A DNA stretch of 64,000 bases, taken from the NCBI RefSeq assembly GCF_000250675.2, contig NC_018681.1, positions 2,356,001 through 2,420,000 on the forward strand, written 5' to 3'. Shown in pieces: positions 41,249 to 51,112 of this stretch (position 1 is the stretch's first letter; each line of letters begins with the position of its first letter). A program made the translations under genes and the position numbers. The notes beneath the pieces were generated by a model. It was given only the letters and a program-made list of their open reading frames with translations. It was not told where the DNA came from and ran no database searches. Source of the stretch: Nocardia brasiliensis ATCC 700358 (GTDB taxonomy: Bacteria > Actinomycetota > Actinomycetes > Mycobacteriales > Mycobacteriaceae).

Positions 41249-42634
41249 ATGGGATCGAAAATGCGGGTGCTCGCGGTGGCGGTGAGCGTCGGTTTGTCCT
41301 TGACGGGGGTGACGGCCTGCGGGTCGGGCAGCGACGGCGAGTCGCTGACGATCACCGCGAACGCGATCAATTCCGCGGGCGGGAAGAACGCAGCCGAAGC
41401 GAAGTGGATCGAAGACTGGGTCATCCCGGAATTCGTGGCACAGCAGCGCGCCAAGGGCGTCACCGTGCGGGTGAAGTTCCAGGCGACGGGGGTGCCCGAC
41501 GAGGACTACAAGAACCGGATCGCCAAGGATCTGAAGACCGGCACCGGTGCGGATGTCGTTTCGCTGGACGGGATCTGGGTCGGTGAGTTCGCGGAGGGCG
41601 AGCAGATCGCGCCGCTGGACGAGCTGGTCGGCGCCGACAAGGTCAAGGCGTGGGACGGCTGGCGGCAGATGCCGGAATCGGTGCAGCGGTTGCTGTCCTA
41701 CAACGGCGCGCAGTACGGCATCCCGCAGGAGACCGACGGGCGGGTGCTGTTCTTCAACCGGAAGCTGTTCGCGCAGGCGGGTTTACCGGCGGACTGGCAG
41801 CCGGCCAGTTGGGACGACGTGCTCGCGGCGGGTCGCAAGCTGAAAGCGGTGCCGGGTGTGATTCCGGTGCAACTCGACGCGGGCACGAGTTTCGGTGAGG
41901 CGACGACGATGCAGGGCGTGCTGCCCTTGCTGGCCGGCGCGGGCAGCGAGCTGTACGAGGACGGCAAGTGGGTGGGCAACACCGCGCCATTCCGCCGGGT
42001 GCTGGAGTTCTACCGCACCCTGTACGGCGAGAAACTGGGCGACGCGCAACTGCAGCAGGATGCCAAGGGCCGGGAGAAGAGTTTCGAGAAGTTCGCCGAG
42101 GGGCAGGTCGGAATCCTGTTGGAGAGCGACTATTTCTGGCGTGGCGTGCTGAACCCGGCCGGGGGCAGCGTCCCGATGGCGGACCGGGACACCGTGGTGG
42201 GGTGGGCGCGGATTCCGGCGACGACGCCGGGTACCGGGGTGCGTCAACAGGACCTCGTGAGCATGTCCGGTGGCGGCGGCCGGGTGCTCAATCCGAAGAG
42301 CAAGAACATCGAACTCGCTTGGGAACTGCTGCAATTCATGAACTCGCCCGCGGCGTTCGCACAACTGCTGGCCGCGGGAGGTCCGCGGATCACCGCGCGC
42401 CAGGACGTGAATGCCGATGTGCTGAGCGGTGATCCGCTGCTGACCTTCGTATCGCAACAGGTCTTGCCGACCACGTCGCTGCGCCCCGCCTTACCGGAAT
42501 ACACCCGGGTGTCGAAGGCGATCCAGCAGGCGACGTTGGATGTGATCACCGGAACGAGCCCCGCCGACGCCGCCGCCGAGTACGGCGCCGCGGTGGCCGA
42601 GGCGGTGGGCAAGGACAAGGTGGCCGGTGACTGA
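41249..42634 (+). CDS. Sugar ABC transporter solute-binding lipoprotein
   Basis: A 461-residue family 1 extracellular solute-binding protein. The N terminus is a lipoprotein signal with the lipobox LTGVTAC and the modified cysteine at 24. The mature part has the binding-protein pattern ADVVSLDGIWVGEFAEG, followed later by YGIPQETDGRVLFFNRKLFA. It captures a sugar or glycerol-phosphate-like ligand outside the membrane and hands it to the two permeases encoded next. It starts the four-gene operon at 41249-45351. The downstream permease starts 8 bases before its stop. The substrate is unknown. Confidence 0.92.
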   Translation: MGSKMRVLAVAVSVGLSLTGVTACGSGSDGESLTITANAINSAGGKNAAEAKWIEDWVIPEFVAQQRAKGVTVRVKFQATGVPDEDYKNRIAKDLKTGTGADVVSLDGIWVGEFAEGEQIAPLDELVGADKVKAWDGWRQMPESVQRLLSYNGAQYGIPQETDGRVLFFNRKLFAQAGLPADWQPASWDDVLAAGRKLKAVPGVIPVQLDAGTSFGEATTMQGVLPLLAGAGSELYEDGKWVGNTAPFRRVLEFYRTLYGEKLGDAQLQQDAKGREKSFEKFAEGQVGILLESDYFWRGVLNPAGGSVPMADRDTVVGWARIPATTPGTGVRQQDLVSMSGGGGRVLNPKSKNIELAWELLQFMNSPAAFAQLLAAGGPRITARQDVNADVLSGDPLLTFVSQQVLPTTSLRPALPEYTRVSKAIQQATLDVITGTSPADAAAEYGAAVAEAVGKDKVAGD

Positions 42635-43520
42635 CCGGGCCGCAACCGATTCCGATGTGGCGGGACTGGGGCGCTGGAAGGCGAGCGCGTTCGTCACACC
42701 GGCGCTGCTGCTGATCGCCGCGTTCCTGGTGTTCCCGGCGCTGTGGCTGCTGTGGATCGGGCTCACCGACCTCACGGTGTCCGGGCGCACCTCCGTGCAC
42801 GTCTCGGTGGTGGGACTGGACAACTATGGCAAGGCGCTGACCGACCCGCTGTTCGGCAACAGTGTCTGGATCACCCTGCTTTTCGTGTTCGGCTCGGCGA
42901 TCATCGGGCAGAACTTCCTCGGCTTCACGCTGGCCTGGTCGCTGCGCGACGTGCCACGCTGGCTGCGTGCGGTGGTGGAGAGCCTGGTGCTGCTGGCCTG
43001 GATCCTGCCCGCCAGTGTGGTTGCGGTGCTGTGGATCGCGATGCTGGACCGCGACGAGGGAACGGTGAACCGGCTGCTGGACAGTCCCGGCTACGCGTGG
43101 ATGATCGAGCACCCGCTGGCCGTCATCATCGTGTTCAACATCTGGCGCGGCACGGCGTTTTCCATGCTGCTCTATTCGGCCGCGCTGTCCACGGTGCCGC
43201 CGTCGCAGCTGGAGACCGCTCGTCTGGCCGGAGCGTCCGGCCCACAGGTGTTGCGGGACGCCGTGTTTCCGCATGTGCGGGGGCACGTTCTGACCAACAC
43301 CCTGCTGATCAGCCTGTGGACCTTCAACGATTTCACGCCGTACCTGCTGACCCGTGGCGAACCGAACCATCGCAGCGAGACCCTGCCGATCTTCCTGTAC
43401 CGGCAGGGCATCGATGACGGCGCACTGGGTTACGGCGCCGCCGCCTCGGTGCTGATGCTGCTGATCAACCTGGTGCTCGCACTGTTCTACCTGCGACTGT
43501 TGCGGCGGAGGCCGGCATGA
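42627..43520 (+). CDS. Sugar ABC transporter permease, MalF/UgpA type
   Basis: A 297-residue inner-membrane permease with six predicted helices, the first being TPALLLIAAFLVFPALWLLW. The EAA loop that docks on the ATPase is visible in the second half: LETARLAGASGPQVLRDAVF. It starts at GTG 42627, overlapping the binding-protein gene by 8 bases, and ends with an ATGA overlap with the second permease, so the subunits are translationally coupled. It forms the channel as a heterodimer with the product of 43517-44341. Confidence 0.92.
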   Translation: MTDRAATDSDVAGLGRWKASAFVTPALLLIAAFLVFPALWLLWIGLTDLTVSGRTSVHVSVVGLDNYGKALTDPLFGNSVWITLLFVFGSAIIGQNFLGFTLAWSLRDVPRWLRAVVESLVLLAWILPASVVAVLWIAMLDRDEGTVNRLLDSPGYAWMIEHPLAVIIVFNIWRGTAFSMLLYSAALSTVPPSQLETARLAGASGPQVLRDAVFPHVRGHVLTNTLLISLWTFNDFTPYLLTRGEPNHRSETLPIFLYRQGIDDGALGYGAAASVLMLLINLVLALFYLRLLRRRPA

Positions 43521-44341
43521 ATCCCAGGCAGATCGTCGCCCGGATCGGCTTCTACACCTTCGTCGCGGTCGTGACCGGCTGCTTCGCGCTGCCGATGCTG
43601 TGGCTGGCGTCCGCCCCGTTCGACGCTACCCCCGGCTACGCCCCGCGTCTCCCGAAAAAGCCCACTCTGGAACACTTTTCGGCGCTGTTCGACAACGACC
43701 TCGCGATGGGATCGTTGTGGAACTCGGTGCTGCTGTCCGGCGCGTGCGTGGTGCTCGTCGTGGCCGCCGCGGCGCTGGCGGCCTATGCACTGTCACGCGT
43801 GCGGATTCCGGGCCGGGACGCGCTGCTGTACCTGCTGCTACTGCTGTCCAGCGTGGTGACGGGCACGGCGGCGATGGTGCCGATCTTCCTGATGATCTGG
43901 AAGTTGGGTCTGCTGGACCGCCAACTCGGCGTGGTGCTGGTGTTGTCCGGCGGCCTGTTGCCCGCGGCGATCTTCATCCTGAAGGACTTCATGGACTCGG
44001 TGCCGCGGTCCTACGAGGAATCGGCGCGGGTGTTCGGTGCGGGTCCGCTGCGGATACTGTGGGACATCGTGGTTCCGGTGGCGCGGCCCGGTCTGGCCAC
44101 GATCGCGGTGTGGACCGTCGTGAACGTGTGGGGGAGCTACCTGGTGCCGTTCCTGCTGCTGCGTGATCAGGACAAGCAACCCGCCGCCGTGGTCGTGCGC
44201 ACCTTCTACGACGAGGGCGGTGCGGCGCAGCTCGGGCCGATTTCCGCGTTTTCGCTGCTGTATTCGATTCCGGTTGTACTGATGTATTTGTTCGTCAACC
44301 GGCGCTACGGCTTTCGGCTGCACGGAGGGATCAAGGCTTGA
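43517..44341 (+). CDS. Sugar ABC transporter permease, MalG/UgpE type
   Basis: A 274-residue permease with six predicted helices (first: FVAVVTGCFALPMLWLA). Its EAA loop is YEESARVFGAGPLRILWDIV. The ATG 43517 overlaps the stop of the first permease by four bases. Its stop TGA 44339-44341 overlaps the ATG of the ATPase gene as TGATG. Together with the MalF-type partner it makes the transmembrane channel. The C terminus FVNRRYGFRLHGGIKA is typical of this subfamily. Confidence 0.92.
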   Translation: MNPRQIVARIGFYTFVAVVTGCFALPMLWLASAPFDATPGYAPRLPKKPTLEHFSALFDNDLAMGSLWNSVLLSGACVVLVVAAAALAAYALSRVRIPGRDALLYLLLLLSSVVTGTAAMVPIFLMIWKLGLLDRQLGVVLVLSGGLLPAAIFILKDFMDSVPRSYEESARVFGAGPLRILWDIVVPVARPGLATIAVWTVVNVWGSYLVPFLLLRDQDKQPAAVVVRTFYDEGGAAQLGPISAFSLLYSIPVVLMYLFVNRRYGFRLHGGIKA

Positions 44342-45351
44342 TGGCGCAGATCGAACTGGTGGAGCTGACCAAGGAATTCGCCGGCGGCGTGCGAGCGCTC
44401 GACGGCTTGTCTTTCGCGATCGAGGACGGCGAGTTCTTCGCGCTGCTCGGTCCTTCCGGATGCGGCAAGACCACCTTGCTGCGCACCATCGCCGGACTGG
44501 AAACGCCGACCAGCGGCCGGATTCGGATCGGCGACCGCGATGTCACCCGGCTCGCACCCGGCCGCCGCGATGTGGCCATGGTGTTCCAGGACTACGCGTT
44601 GTTCCCGTACATGTCGGTGGCGGACAACATCGCCTATCCGTTGAAGGTGCGCGGTGCCGACCGGCGCAGCCGGGTCGCGAAGGCGACCGAGACCGCGGAT
44701 CAGCTGTCCCTGCAAGGTTTGCTGGCGCGCCGGCCCGCCGAACTGTCCGGCGGGCAGCAGCAGCGCGTCGCGCTGGCCCGCGCGATGGCCTGTCACCCGA
44801 AGGTGTTCCTGTTCGACGAACCGCTGTCCAACCTGGACGCGCGGCTGCGGCTGGAAGCGCGGACCTTCCTCAAGAAGCTGCAACGCGAACTCGGCGTGAC
44901 CACGGTGTTCGTCACCCACGACCAGGCCGAGGCGCTGGCCCTGGCCGATCGGATCGCGGTGCTCGCGGCCGGGCGGATCCGGCAGCTGGGCACGGCCCGC
45001 GAGGTATTCCGCAGGCCCGCCGACACTTTCGTGGCCAACTTCATCGGGTCCACGCCGATGAACCTGATCCCCGGCGAACTGGTCGGGTTGGCCGATTCGG
45101 TCATCTGGGGCGCGCGGCCCGAGTATCTCGACTTCTCCGGCACCGCGGTGGCCGGGGCACTGCACGGTCAGGTGTCGACGGTCGAGCATCTCGGTGCGAC
45201 CGCACTGGTCACGGTGGCCGGGGACGGATACACCGTCGGCGTGACGGTGCCGGAGGCGGCGGAGCCGGAGCCGGGCACCGAAGGGTGGGTCGTTCCGCAG
45301 GCCGATCGAGTACTGCTGTACGACGCGGAATCGGGCCGCTTGCTGCCGTGA
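44341..45351 (+). CDS. Sugar ABC transporter ATPase, UgpC/MsmK type
   Basis: A 336-residue ATPase that powers the importer. It has Walker A GPSGCGKTT, signature LSGGQQQRVALARAMA, Walker B VFLFDEPLSNLDA and the H-loop FVTHDQAEAL. A C-terminal TOBE regulatory domain starts at about residue 235. In the family this domain may receive control signals, but none is visible here. ATG 44341 is preferred over the TTG at 44338 because it overlaps the permease stop as TGATG and GGAGGGA lies upstream. It is the last gene of the importer operon. Confidence 0.92.
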   Translation: MAQIELVELTKEFAGGVRALDGLSFAIEDGEFFALLGPSGCGKTTLLRTIAGLETPTSGRIRIGDRDVTRLAPGRRDVAMVFQDYALFPYMSVADNIAYPLKVRGADRRSRVAKATETADQLSLQGLLARRPAELSGGQQQRVALARAMACHPKVFLFDEPLSNLDARLRLEARTFLKKLQRELGVTTVFVTHDQAEALALADRIAVLAAGRIRQLGTAREVFRRPADTFVANFIGSTPMNLIPGELVGLADSVIWGARPEYLDFSGTAVAGALHGQVSTVEHLGATALVTVAGDGYTVGVTVPEAAEPEPGTEGWVVPQADRVLLYDAESGRLLP

Positions 45352-45403
45352 CGCCGAAATTCCGTGGGGTGTCCGGCGCTCCGGCCGCTAGTCTCGGGAC
45401 ATT

Positions 45404-47026
45404 ATGACAACGCAAGCCCCGGTGGGTGCCGAGCCGCCCATCGATGATCGGTACGACGAATTCCTGGACGGGGTGCGGCGGACGTTCGAAACGAAAGCCG
45501 CCGAGAGCGCGGCGCTGTTCACGGTCGACGCCGGTGATCTGTTCGAGGTGTTCCTCGGCGCGCTCACCCCGGAACTCGCCGCGGCGAACAACTGCGGCAC
45601 CTGCCGGGCGTTCCTGCGCCGATACGGGGGATTGGTCTGCGTTGATGCGGACGGAACTGCGAAATCCGTGCTGTGGTCGGCGAGCGATAGTCCGCCGAGC
45701 TATGCCCGCGCCGTGGCCGCGCTCGCCGAGACGGTCGAGGGCAGGCCGATCACATCGCTGTTCCGGTCCAGCGCGACGAATTGGGGCTGCGCCGAACGCG
45801 GTTCGTGGACGCATCTCGCGCTCGCGCCCGCCGAGCACCTGCTGCATCGGCCGACGGCGCTCGTCTCGACGGGCCAGTATGTCGCGGCGAAGAACGCCGA
45901 CCGGGAAACACTCGAACGCGCCCTCGCCGAATTCCCGGCTCCGGTCGTGAAAAAGGCGGTGGCACTGCTGCGTACCGAACAGCTCTACCGCTCGGACGCG
46001 ATACTCGGTGCCGGTCAATGGCTTTCGACAGTGCACGAGCAACTCGACGCGGTCCGCGGGCACGGTGCGGCCGCGCAACGGCAGCGCGACAATCTGGTCT
46101 GGCTCGCCGCCGCGACCGCACCGGCCGGGTTCTGTCACGTCAAGAGCGGCATGATCGGCACGCTGCTCAGCGATCTCGCGGCGGGTCTGTCGTACGAGAG
46201 CGTCGAGCGGCGTTTCGCCGAGAAGATGAATCCGCTGCAGTACCGCAGGCCCACCGCGGCCCCGACGGCAGCGATGATCGCGCGCGCCGAAAAGGTCATC
46301 GCCGAACTCGAGGCGGCCGGATCGCTGGCCCGCCGTTTCGCGAAACTCGCCGATGTGCGCCCGATGTGGGCGCGGTCGGCGCCGACCCGTCGTTCCGGTG
46401 GTGTATTCGGGCATCTCGTGCCTGCCGAGAAGCACAGGGGCGCCGCTGATCTCGACGTCGGCCCGGTGGTGCTCACCTGGACGAAGTTCGCGCGCACCGT
46501 GCTGCCGGACGCGGATCGGATCGAGTACGAAGTACCCGGTTCGGCAACCAGTTACGGTGCGATGGTGACCGCGGCGGACCCGGCCGCGCCGCCGATCGTG
46601 CAGTGGGATTCGCCGGACCGCCGCAACCCGGTGACCTGGTACGTCTACGTGAACGGTTCCCCGCCGAAGCAGTGGGGACTGCGCCCCGGCGAGCACCGCG
46701 ACGTGACCGCCGTGGTCCCGCACCCCGCCACCTGGTATGTCGAGGACGATCGCACGGCTCGCGAACAATCCGTGCTGTTCGCCCTCGCCGGCGCCACCGA
46801 TACCGGCTACACCAACGGCGCGGGGTTCTTCCCGGAGTTCCTCTCGAGCGAATTGCACGAAATCCGAAAGACGTTGGAAGCGCATACGCAACAGGCGGTG
46901 GTCGCGGGCAAGGACGACGCCGAGGTCTGCGGCCTGCTGATGTCGAAAGGCGGCAGCCTCGGGCACACCTTCCTGGTCACCAGCGCCGGAATCCGCACGC
47001 GCTACACCATCGATCGCTGGGACTGA
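45404..47026 (+). CDS. Unrecognised 540-residue protein
   Basis: I do not recognise this protein. It has no membrane segment or signal peptide. Notable features are an early CxxC pair (NNCGTCRAFLRRYGGLV), a helical middle (TAAMIARAEKVIAELEAAGS) and a beta-rich C-terminal half (NPVTWYVYVNGSPPKQWGL, ATWYVEDDRTAREQSVLFAL). It looks like a complete, well-conserved protein rather than a remnant. It is separated by 52 bases from the sugar importer and has its own possible promoter in that gap. It is convergent with the P450 gene, 22 bases away. No function is proposed. Confidence 0.65.
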   Translation: MTTQAPVGAEPPIDDRYDEFLDGVRRTFETKAAESAALFTVDAGDLFEVFLGALTPELAAANNCGTCRAFLRRYGGLVCVDADGTAKSVLWSASDSPPSYARAVAALAETVEGRPITSLFRSSATNWGCAERGSWTHLALAPAEHLLHRPTALVSTGQYVAAKNADRETLERALAEFPAPVVKKAVALLRTEQLYRSDAILGAGQWLSTVHEQLDAVRGHGAAAQRQRDNLVWLAAATAPAGFCHVKSGMIGTLLSDLAAGLSYESVERRFAEKMNPLQYRRPTAAPTAAMIARAEKVIAELEAAGSLARRFAKLADVRPMWARSAPTRRSGGVFGHLVPAEKHRGAADLDVGPVVLTWTKFARTVLPDADRIEYEVPGSATSYGAMVTAADPAAPPIVQWDSPDRRNPVTWYVYVNGSPPKQWGLRPGEHRDVTAVVPHPATWYVEDDRTAREQSVLFALAGATDTGYTNGAGFFPEFLSSELHEIRKTLEAHTQQAVVAGKDDAEVCGLLMSKGGSLGHTFLVTSAGIRTRYTIDRWD

Positions 47027-47048
47027 GCCGGACGCGGAGGTCGCTCGT

Positions 47049-48449
47049 TCAGTCGGTGGCATGCCCGCTGCGGACCGGGCAGGCCGGTGTCTGCTGCGCG
47101 TCGAGGTCGGCGAAGTACCGGGCGCAGGGGCGTAGGCGGCGGGCGTCGAGCACCATCCAGGTACCGAGGCCGAGCTGGGTGAGGCCGCGCCAGACGTCCT
47201 CGAACCGATCGCGAGCGCGCAGCCCGGTCAGCATGGCGCGCAACATGATCGGTGACGGGGGCCGGTCGGCGGCCAGCAGCAGACACGGGGCACGGTGCGG
47301 TATCGAGCGGGTGTGCGAGACCGACGAGTGCAGGCGGTAGTCGTCCAGCACCGTGCGGGCGACCGCGCGCATCGCGATCGGTGACAGCCGCCAGGCCGGG
47401 CACGGGCGATTGGCGGCAACGCCGAACGGGATGTGGTGGGTGTCCTTGGCGCGGTGCGTGGTCCACCGATCGGGGTCGAAGCGGTCGGGGTCGAGGTGGC
47501 CGGTGCGCTCGAACTGCTGATAGTTGAAACACAGCACCGTGCCCGCGGGGATCGTGCTCCCGTCGCCCACCGCGATATCGCCGGTGGTGATCCGGTGTGC
47601 GATGCCGAAAAGCGGGAACTGGCGCAAGGTTTCGTCCAGCACGTGCTCCAGGTACGAGCTGCCCGGTTCGGCCAGGATGCGGCGCTGCACGTCCTGGTGC
47701 TGGGCGACGGCGAGCAGCAGATGCGCCATGCCCTCCGACATCTGGACGACGGCGGTATTGAAGAACGCGCCTTGCAGGTAGTAGGCGTGCTCCCGCGGGC
47801 TGAACAGGCCGGGCAGGCGATGCGGCACCTCGCCCGCCTCGATCCGGGCGAGCAGGTAGCGGGTGAGGCGGTCGCGCCGGCGCAGGTGCCGCAGTCCGGT
47901 GCATTTCAGCGACGTCACCACGTCGTCGGCATTGCCGACGATGAGGTCGCGTGCGGCTCGCGGGCACGGCTCGCGAAAGACCAACTCGTAGAAGAATTCT
48001 GCCCAGATCGGCATCATCAGGTCACGCAGGCGCACCAGTGTCACCGGCCCGGCGGGCAGTTCCGCGAGAATCCGGCGGGCGCAGCGTGCGGCGAGCTGCT
48101 CGATCTCGGCGGTCGGCAGGGCGAGCACGGCCCTGGTGGTGCGTGCCGCTTCGGTGTAGCGGGGGCCGTCCTCCAGGTGTTCCTGATGCACTTCGGGACC
48201 CGGTGCCAGCCAATACCAGAACAGATCCGAGAGGGCCGCTCCTCTGCTGCGTCCGTTGGCCGCCGGATGTTCGTACAGGCGCTGGAACAACTCCGGGCCA
48301 CCGCGCTCGCCGGGCAGGGTGATCTCGTTGCGGCCGTTGACTTTCGCGAAGATCCAGACCCGCAGGGCCACCACCGCCTTTGGCAGCCAACGGGATACCG
48401 CCCAGAGTGCCCCGGTCGTCGCGAGCAGCAGCGTCGTTCGCCTCAGCAC
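47049..48449 (-). CDS. Atypical cytochrome P450
   Basis: A 466-residue P450-fold protein with an N-terminal hydrophobic stretch (TLLLATTGALWAVSRWL) that is unusual for bacterial P450s. The ExxR motif is intact (ETLRQF, Glu273 to Arg276). The heme loop reads FGVAANRPCPAW with Cys350 and Phe342: the Phe-to-Cys spacing is one residue too long, a proline precedes the cysteine and the usual glycine is missing. The I-helix region (GAFFNTAVVQMSEGMAHL) lacks the acid-threonine pair that activates oxygen. It may catalyse a non-standard reaction. GTG 48449 overlaps the hydroxyacid oxidase stop by 7 bases, placing it last in a four-gene operon. Confidence 0.8.
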   Translation of the reverse strand: MLRRTTLLLATTGALWAVSRWLPKAVVALRVWIFAKVNGRNEITLPGERGGPELFQRLYEHPAANGRSRGAALSDLFWYWLAPGPEVHQEHLEDGPRYTEAARTTRAVLALPTAEIEQLAARCARRILAELPAGPVTLVRLRDLMMPIWAEFFYELVFREPCPRAARDLIVGNADDVVTSLKCTGLRHLRRRDRLTRYLLARIEAGEVPHRLPGLFSPREHAYYLQGAFFNTAVVQMSEGMAHLLLAVAQHQDVQRRILAEPGSSYLEHVLDETLRQFPLFGIAHRITTGDIAVGDGSTIPAGTVLCFNYQQFERTGHLDPDRFDPDRWTTHRAKDTHHIPFGVAANRPCPAWRLSPIAMRAVARTVLDDYRLHSSVSHTRSIPHRAPCLLLAADRPPSPIMLRAMLTGLRARDRFEDVWRGLTQLGLGTWMVLDARRLRPCARYFADLDAQQTPACPVRSGHATD

Positions 48450-49525
48450 CGCGCCGCCGTCCCTCGGACCGTCACCAGGTCGGTGTCCAGTTCGGACAGC
48501 GCCGCCACGCCGCACAGGGTCAGCGTCTGCTCGACTTCCGTGCGCAAGGTGTCCAGCACTTCCGCGACACCTTTGTCGCCGCCGACGGTCAAGCCCCACA
48601 GCACCGGTCGCCCGAGGCCTACCGCTGTCGCGCCCAGCGCCAGCGCCAGCACGACATCCGAGCCGCGGCGCACGCCGCCGTCCAGAAGAATCGGGATCCG
48701 GCCGGCCACACCGGCGGCGATCGCGGGCAAGGCGTCCAACGTCGCGGGCGCGGCATCGAGTTGGCGTCCGCCGTGATTGGACACCAGGATCGCGTCGGCG
48801 CCGAATTCGATCGCCAGCCGAGCGTCTTCGGGGTGCATGATCCCCTTGAGCACCAACGGAAGTGCCGTCACCTCGCGCAGCCACTCCAGATGGTCCCAGG
48901 TGAAGGTGGGCGACATCGCGATAGGCCGGGGCCCGTCTCCGGCGGTGCCGGGCAGGCCGCGCATGTTCTCGGCACAGAGCCCGGCGGGCAGGTCGTGGAA
49001 GTCGTTCCGATCGTCTCTGGTGCGCCGCCCGAAGACGGGGGAGTCGACGGTCACCACCAGTGCCGTACAGCCGGCGCGCTCCGCTCGGCGCACGAGTTCG
49101 GTGGTCACGTCCGGCTCGGGCTGCAGGTACAGCTGGAACCACACCCGTGCGTTCCGGTCGATCTCGCGGGCCGCCGCGGTGATCTCGCCGATGGCCACGG
49201 TCGCGGCCATGCTGGCGATCAGCACGAGCCCGGCGGCGGCGACCGCCCTGGCGGTCGCGCGTTCCCCCTCGGGATGGGCCAGGCGATGAAACGCGGTGGG
49301 CGAGACGAACACCGGCATCGCGCTCGGATCGCCGAGCAGGGTCGTCGCGATGGACCGGCCGCTGGTGTCCCGCAGCACCCGCGGCAGCAGCGCCAGGCGG
49401 CGAAAGGCCTGCTCGTTGTCGGCCAGCGCGATCTCTTCGCCCGCGCCGCCCGCGAAGAAGTCGTAGTGCGCGGGCTCGAGCAATTCCTTCGCCCGCTGCT
49501 CGAGCGTGGCCGGCGGGCAGGTCAC
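48443..49525 (-). CDS. FMN-dependent alpha-hydroxyacid oxidase
   Basis: A 360-residue TIM-barrel flavoenzyme of the lactate/glycolate oxidase family, which oxidises 2-hydroxy acids to 2-oxo acids. The FMN and catalytic residues are visible: YDFFAGGAGEEIALADN at the N terminus, VTVDSPVFGRR, LKGIMHPEDA and the active-site SNHGGRQLD with the base histidine, then ILLDGGVRRGSDV. It starts at GTG 49525, overlapping the monooxygenase stop as GTGA. It is the third gene of the ligase-monooxygenase-oxidase-P450 operon, so the substrate is probably an acyl or hydroxy-acyl intermediate of an unknown pathway. Confidence 0.88.
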   Translation of the reverse strand: MTCPPATLEQRAKELLEPAHYDFFAGGAGEEIALADNEQAFRRLALLPRVLRDTSGRSIATTLLGDPSAMPVFVSPTAFHRLAHPEGERATARAVAAAGLVLIASMAATVAIGEITAAAREIDRNARVWFQLYLQPEPDVTTELVRRAERAGCTALVVTVDSPVFGRRTRDDRNDFHDLPAGLCAENMRGLPGTAGDGPRPIAMSPTFTWDHLEWLREVTALPLVLKGIMHPEDARLAIEFGADAILVSNHGGRQLDAAPATLDALPAIAAGVAGRIPILLDGGVRRGSDVVLALALGATAVGLGRPVLWGLTVGGDKGVAEVLDTLRTEVEQTLTLCGVAALSELDTDLVTVRGTAARC

Positions 49526-51090
49526 CGGGTCGGCTCCGGGGCGGGCAGCGCGGTTACCAAGAAGTCGAACAGCGGCTTGCGGTGCACTGTTTCGTGCGTC
49601 CACTCGTTTTCGAGGTTCTCCGTGATGTGATGTTCGGCGATCTGGCGACCGTCGCGGTACTGCCGGACGACCGGGTGCAGATACCGGCCGTCGAGGGCGT
49701 GTTCGGCGTCGGACTGGGCGATACGCCGAGCGTTGATGTCGAACGGGTCGAAGCGGTCGTGATCCTTTCCGTACTCGAGGGTGATCACCAAGTAGGTTTC
49801 CACCTCGCCGAAATCTCCTGCCGCGATGGCGGTTCCGAGGTAGTCGACCGGCAGTTCCGTCCAGTACCGCGCCTGCGCGTCCGGACCTACCGTGACCAGA
49901 TCGCCGAGGAAGCCGAACATCTGCCACAGTGCCGAGGTCCGGTTCACCCGCTCGAGGATCGCCTCGCCGACGTCGGCCGTGGTCGTGCCGAGCTCGCGGT
50001 GTGGCCAGACCTGCTGATGGTGTCGCTGCTCCAGGATGCGGTGCAATGCCCTTGTCCCATAGCGGAACCCGTGGATGAAGCCGCTGGTGGACTTCTTGAA
50101 ATCGCGCTCCTGCGTGATCGTGCCCGCGAAGTACAGCCCGGGCACCGTGGTCGACTCCCACGCCGGGGTCTGAGCCGGGAAGCGATCGTTGATCGCCAGT
50201 TCCGGCCTGCACTCCGGGGCGAAGATCGAGGCGTCGAACCGGAACCCGGTCGCCACGATCACCCGATCGTAGCGAATGCCCTTGGTGACCTCGTCGGCCC
50301 GGGAGAAGCTCACCGTCACCAGGTACGACCCGTCCGGCTGCCGCACGATATCGACCACGTTGCCGTCCAGGATCGCGTTCTGCGATTTGAGCTGATAGGT
50401 GTCGAGAAAGTTGTTGTTGATCGCGCGCAGATGGCCGACGAAGTGGGTCTGCCAGGCCAGTCGCACCGAATGTGGTCCGGCGACGTGGATCAGCGCGGTG
50501 GTCTCGATGAGGTTGTCGGCGGTCTCGAAGGCCGAGTTGCCCTTTCCGATGATGAGCACCCGTTGATCGGTGAAATCCGCTGGGTCGACCGACACTTCGC
50601 TGTACAGCTCGGCTGTCTCGATACCAGGGATATCGGGCACATAGGGTTTCGAGACGCCGGTGGCCACGATCAGCCGGTGTGCGCGCAGGACCTCGCCGCG
50701 CTGATCGACGACCTCGAACAGATCCGGTCGGCTGATCCGTTCGACCATGGTGTCGTAGCGGATCGACAAGCCTTGCCGCGCAGTGTATTCACGGAGATAG
50801 CGGACCATATCGTCGGCAGCCGGGAAGAAGCGTCGCGAGTAGTCCTTGAACGGCGGGCCCGGCAGCAGCGAATTCCAGTCCATGCGCAGGTTCAGCTCCG
50901 GATCGTCCCAGCCCGTGTGCACCTTGTTGATCGAGATCAGCTGGCGGTGCCGGGGATATCTGGTGAAGAACGTGCCCGCCGCGGGCCCGCCCTCCACGAT
51001 CAGATAGTCGCGGCCCGCCTGCTGTAGGTGGTGACCCATTTGGAGGCCCGCCGGTCCAGCGCCGATGATCAGGTAGTCGAGTTCGGACAA
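49522..51090 (-). CDS. Flavin-dependent monooxygenase (FMO/BVMO-like)
   Basis: A 522-residue NAD(P)H- and FAD-binding monooxygenase. The FAD motif is LIIGAGPAGLQMGHHL near residue 7, the NADPH motif is VLIIGKGNSAFETADNL in the middle, and VIVATGFRFDA is the ATG-type motif. It resembles flavin-containing and Baeyer-Villiger monooxygenases, although the full BVMO fingerprint was not identified. TTG 51090 is taken as the start because GGAGGAG lies five bases upstream; earlier in-frame starts lie inside the ligase gene. It overlaps the next gene by four bases and follows the ligase gene after 22 bases. Confidence 0.85.
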   Translation of the reverse strand: MSELDYLIIGAGPAGLQMGHHLQQAGRDYLIVEGGPAAGTFFTRYPRHRQLISINKVHTGWDDPELNLRMDWNSLLPGPPFKDYSRRFFPAADDMVRYLREYTARQGLSIRYDTMVERISRPDLFEVVDQRGEVLRAHRLIVATGVSKPYVPDIPGIETAELYSEVSVDPADFTDQRVLIIGKGNSAFETADNLIETTALIHVAGPHSVRLAWQTHFVGHLRAINNNFLDTYQLKSQNAILDGNVVDIVRQPDGSYLVTVSFSRADEVTKGIRYDRVIVATGFRFDASIFAPECRPELAINDRFPAQTPAWESTTVPGLYFAGTITQERDFKKSTSGFIHGFRYGTRALHRILEQRHHQQVWPHRELGTTTADVGEAILERVNRTSALWQMFGFLGDLVTVGPDAQARYWTELPVDYLGTAIAAGDFGEVETYLVITLEYGKDHDRFDPFDINARRIAQSDAEHALDGRYLHPVVRQYRDGRQIAEHHITENLENEWTHETVHRKPLFDFLVTALPAPEPTR

Positions 51091-51112
51091 CGTCTCCTCC
51101 AAATGTCTGGCG

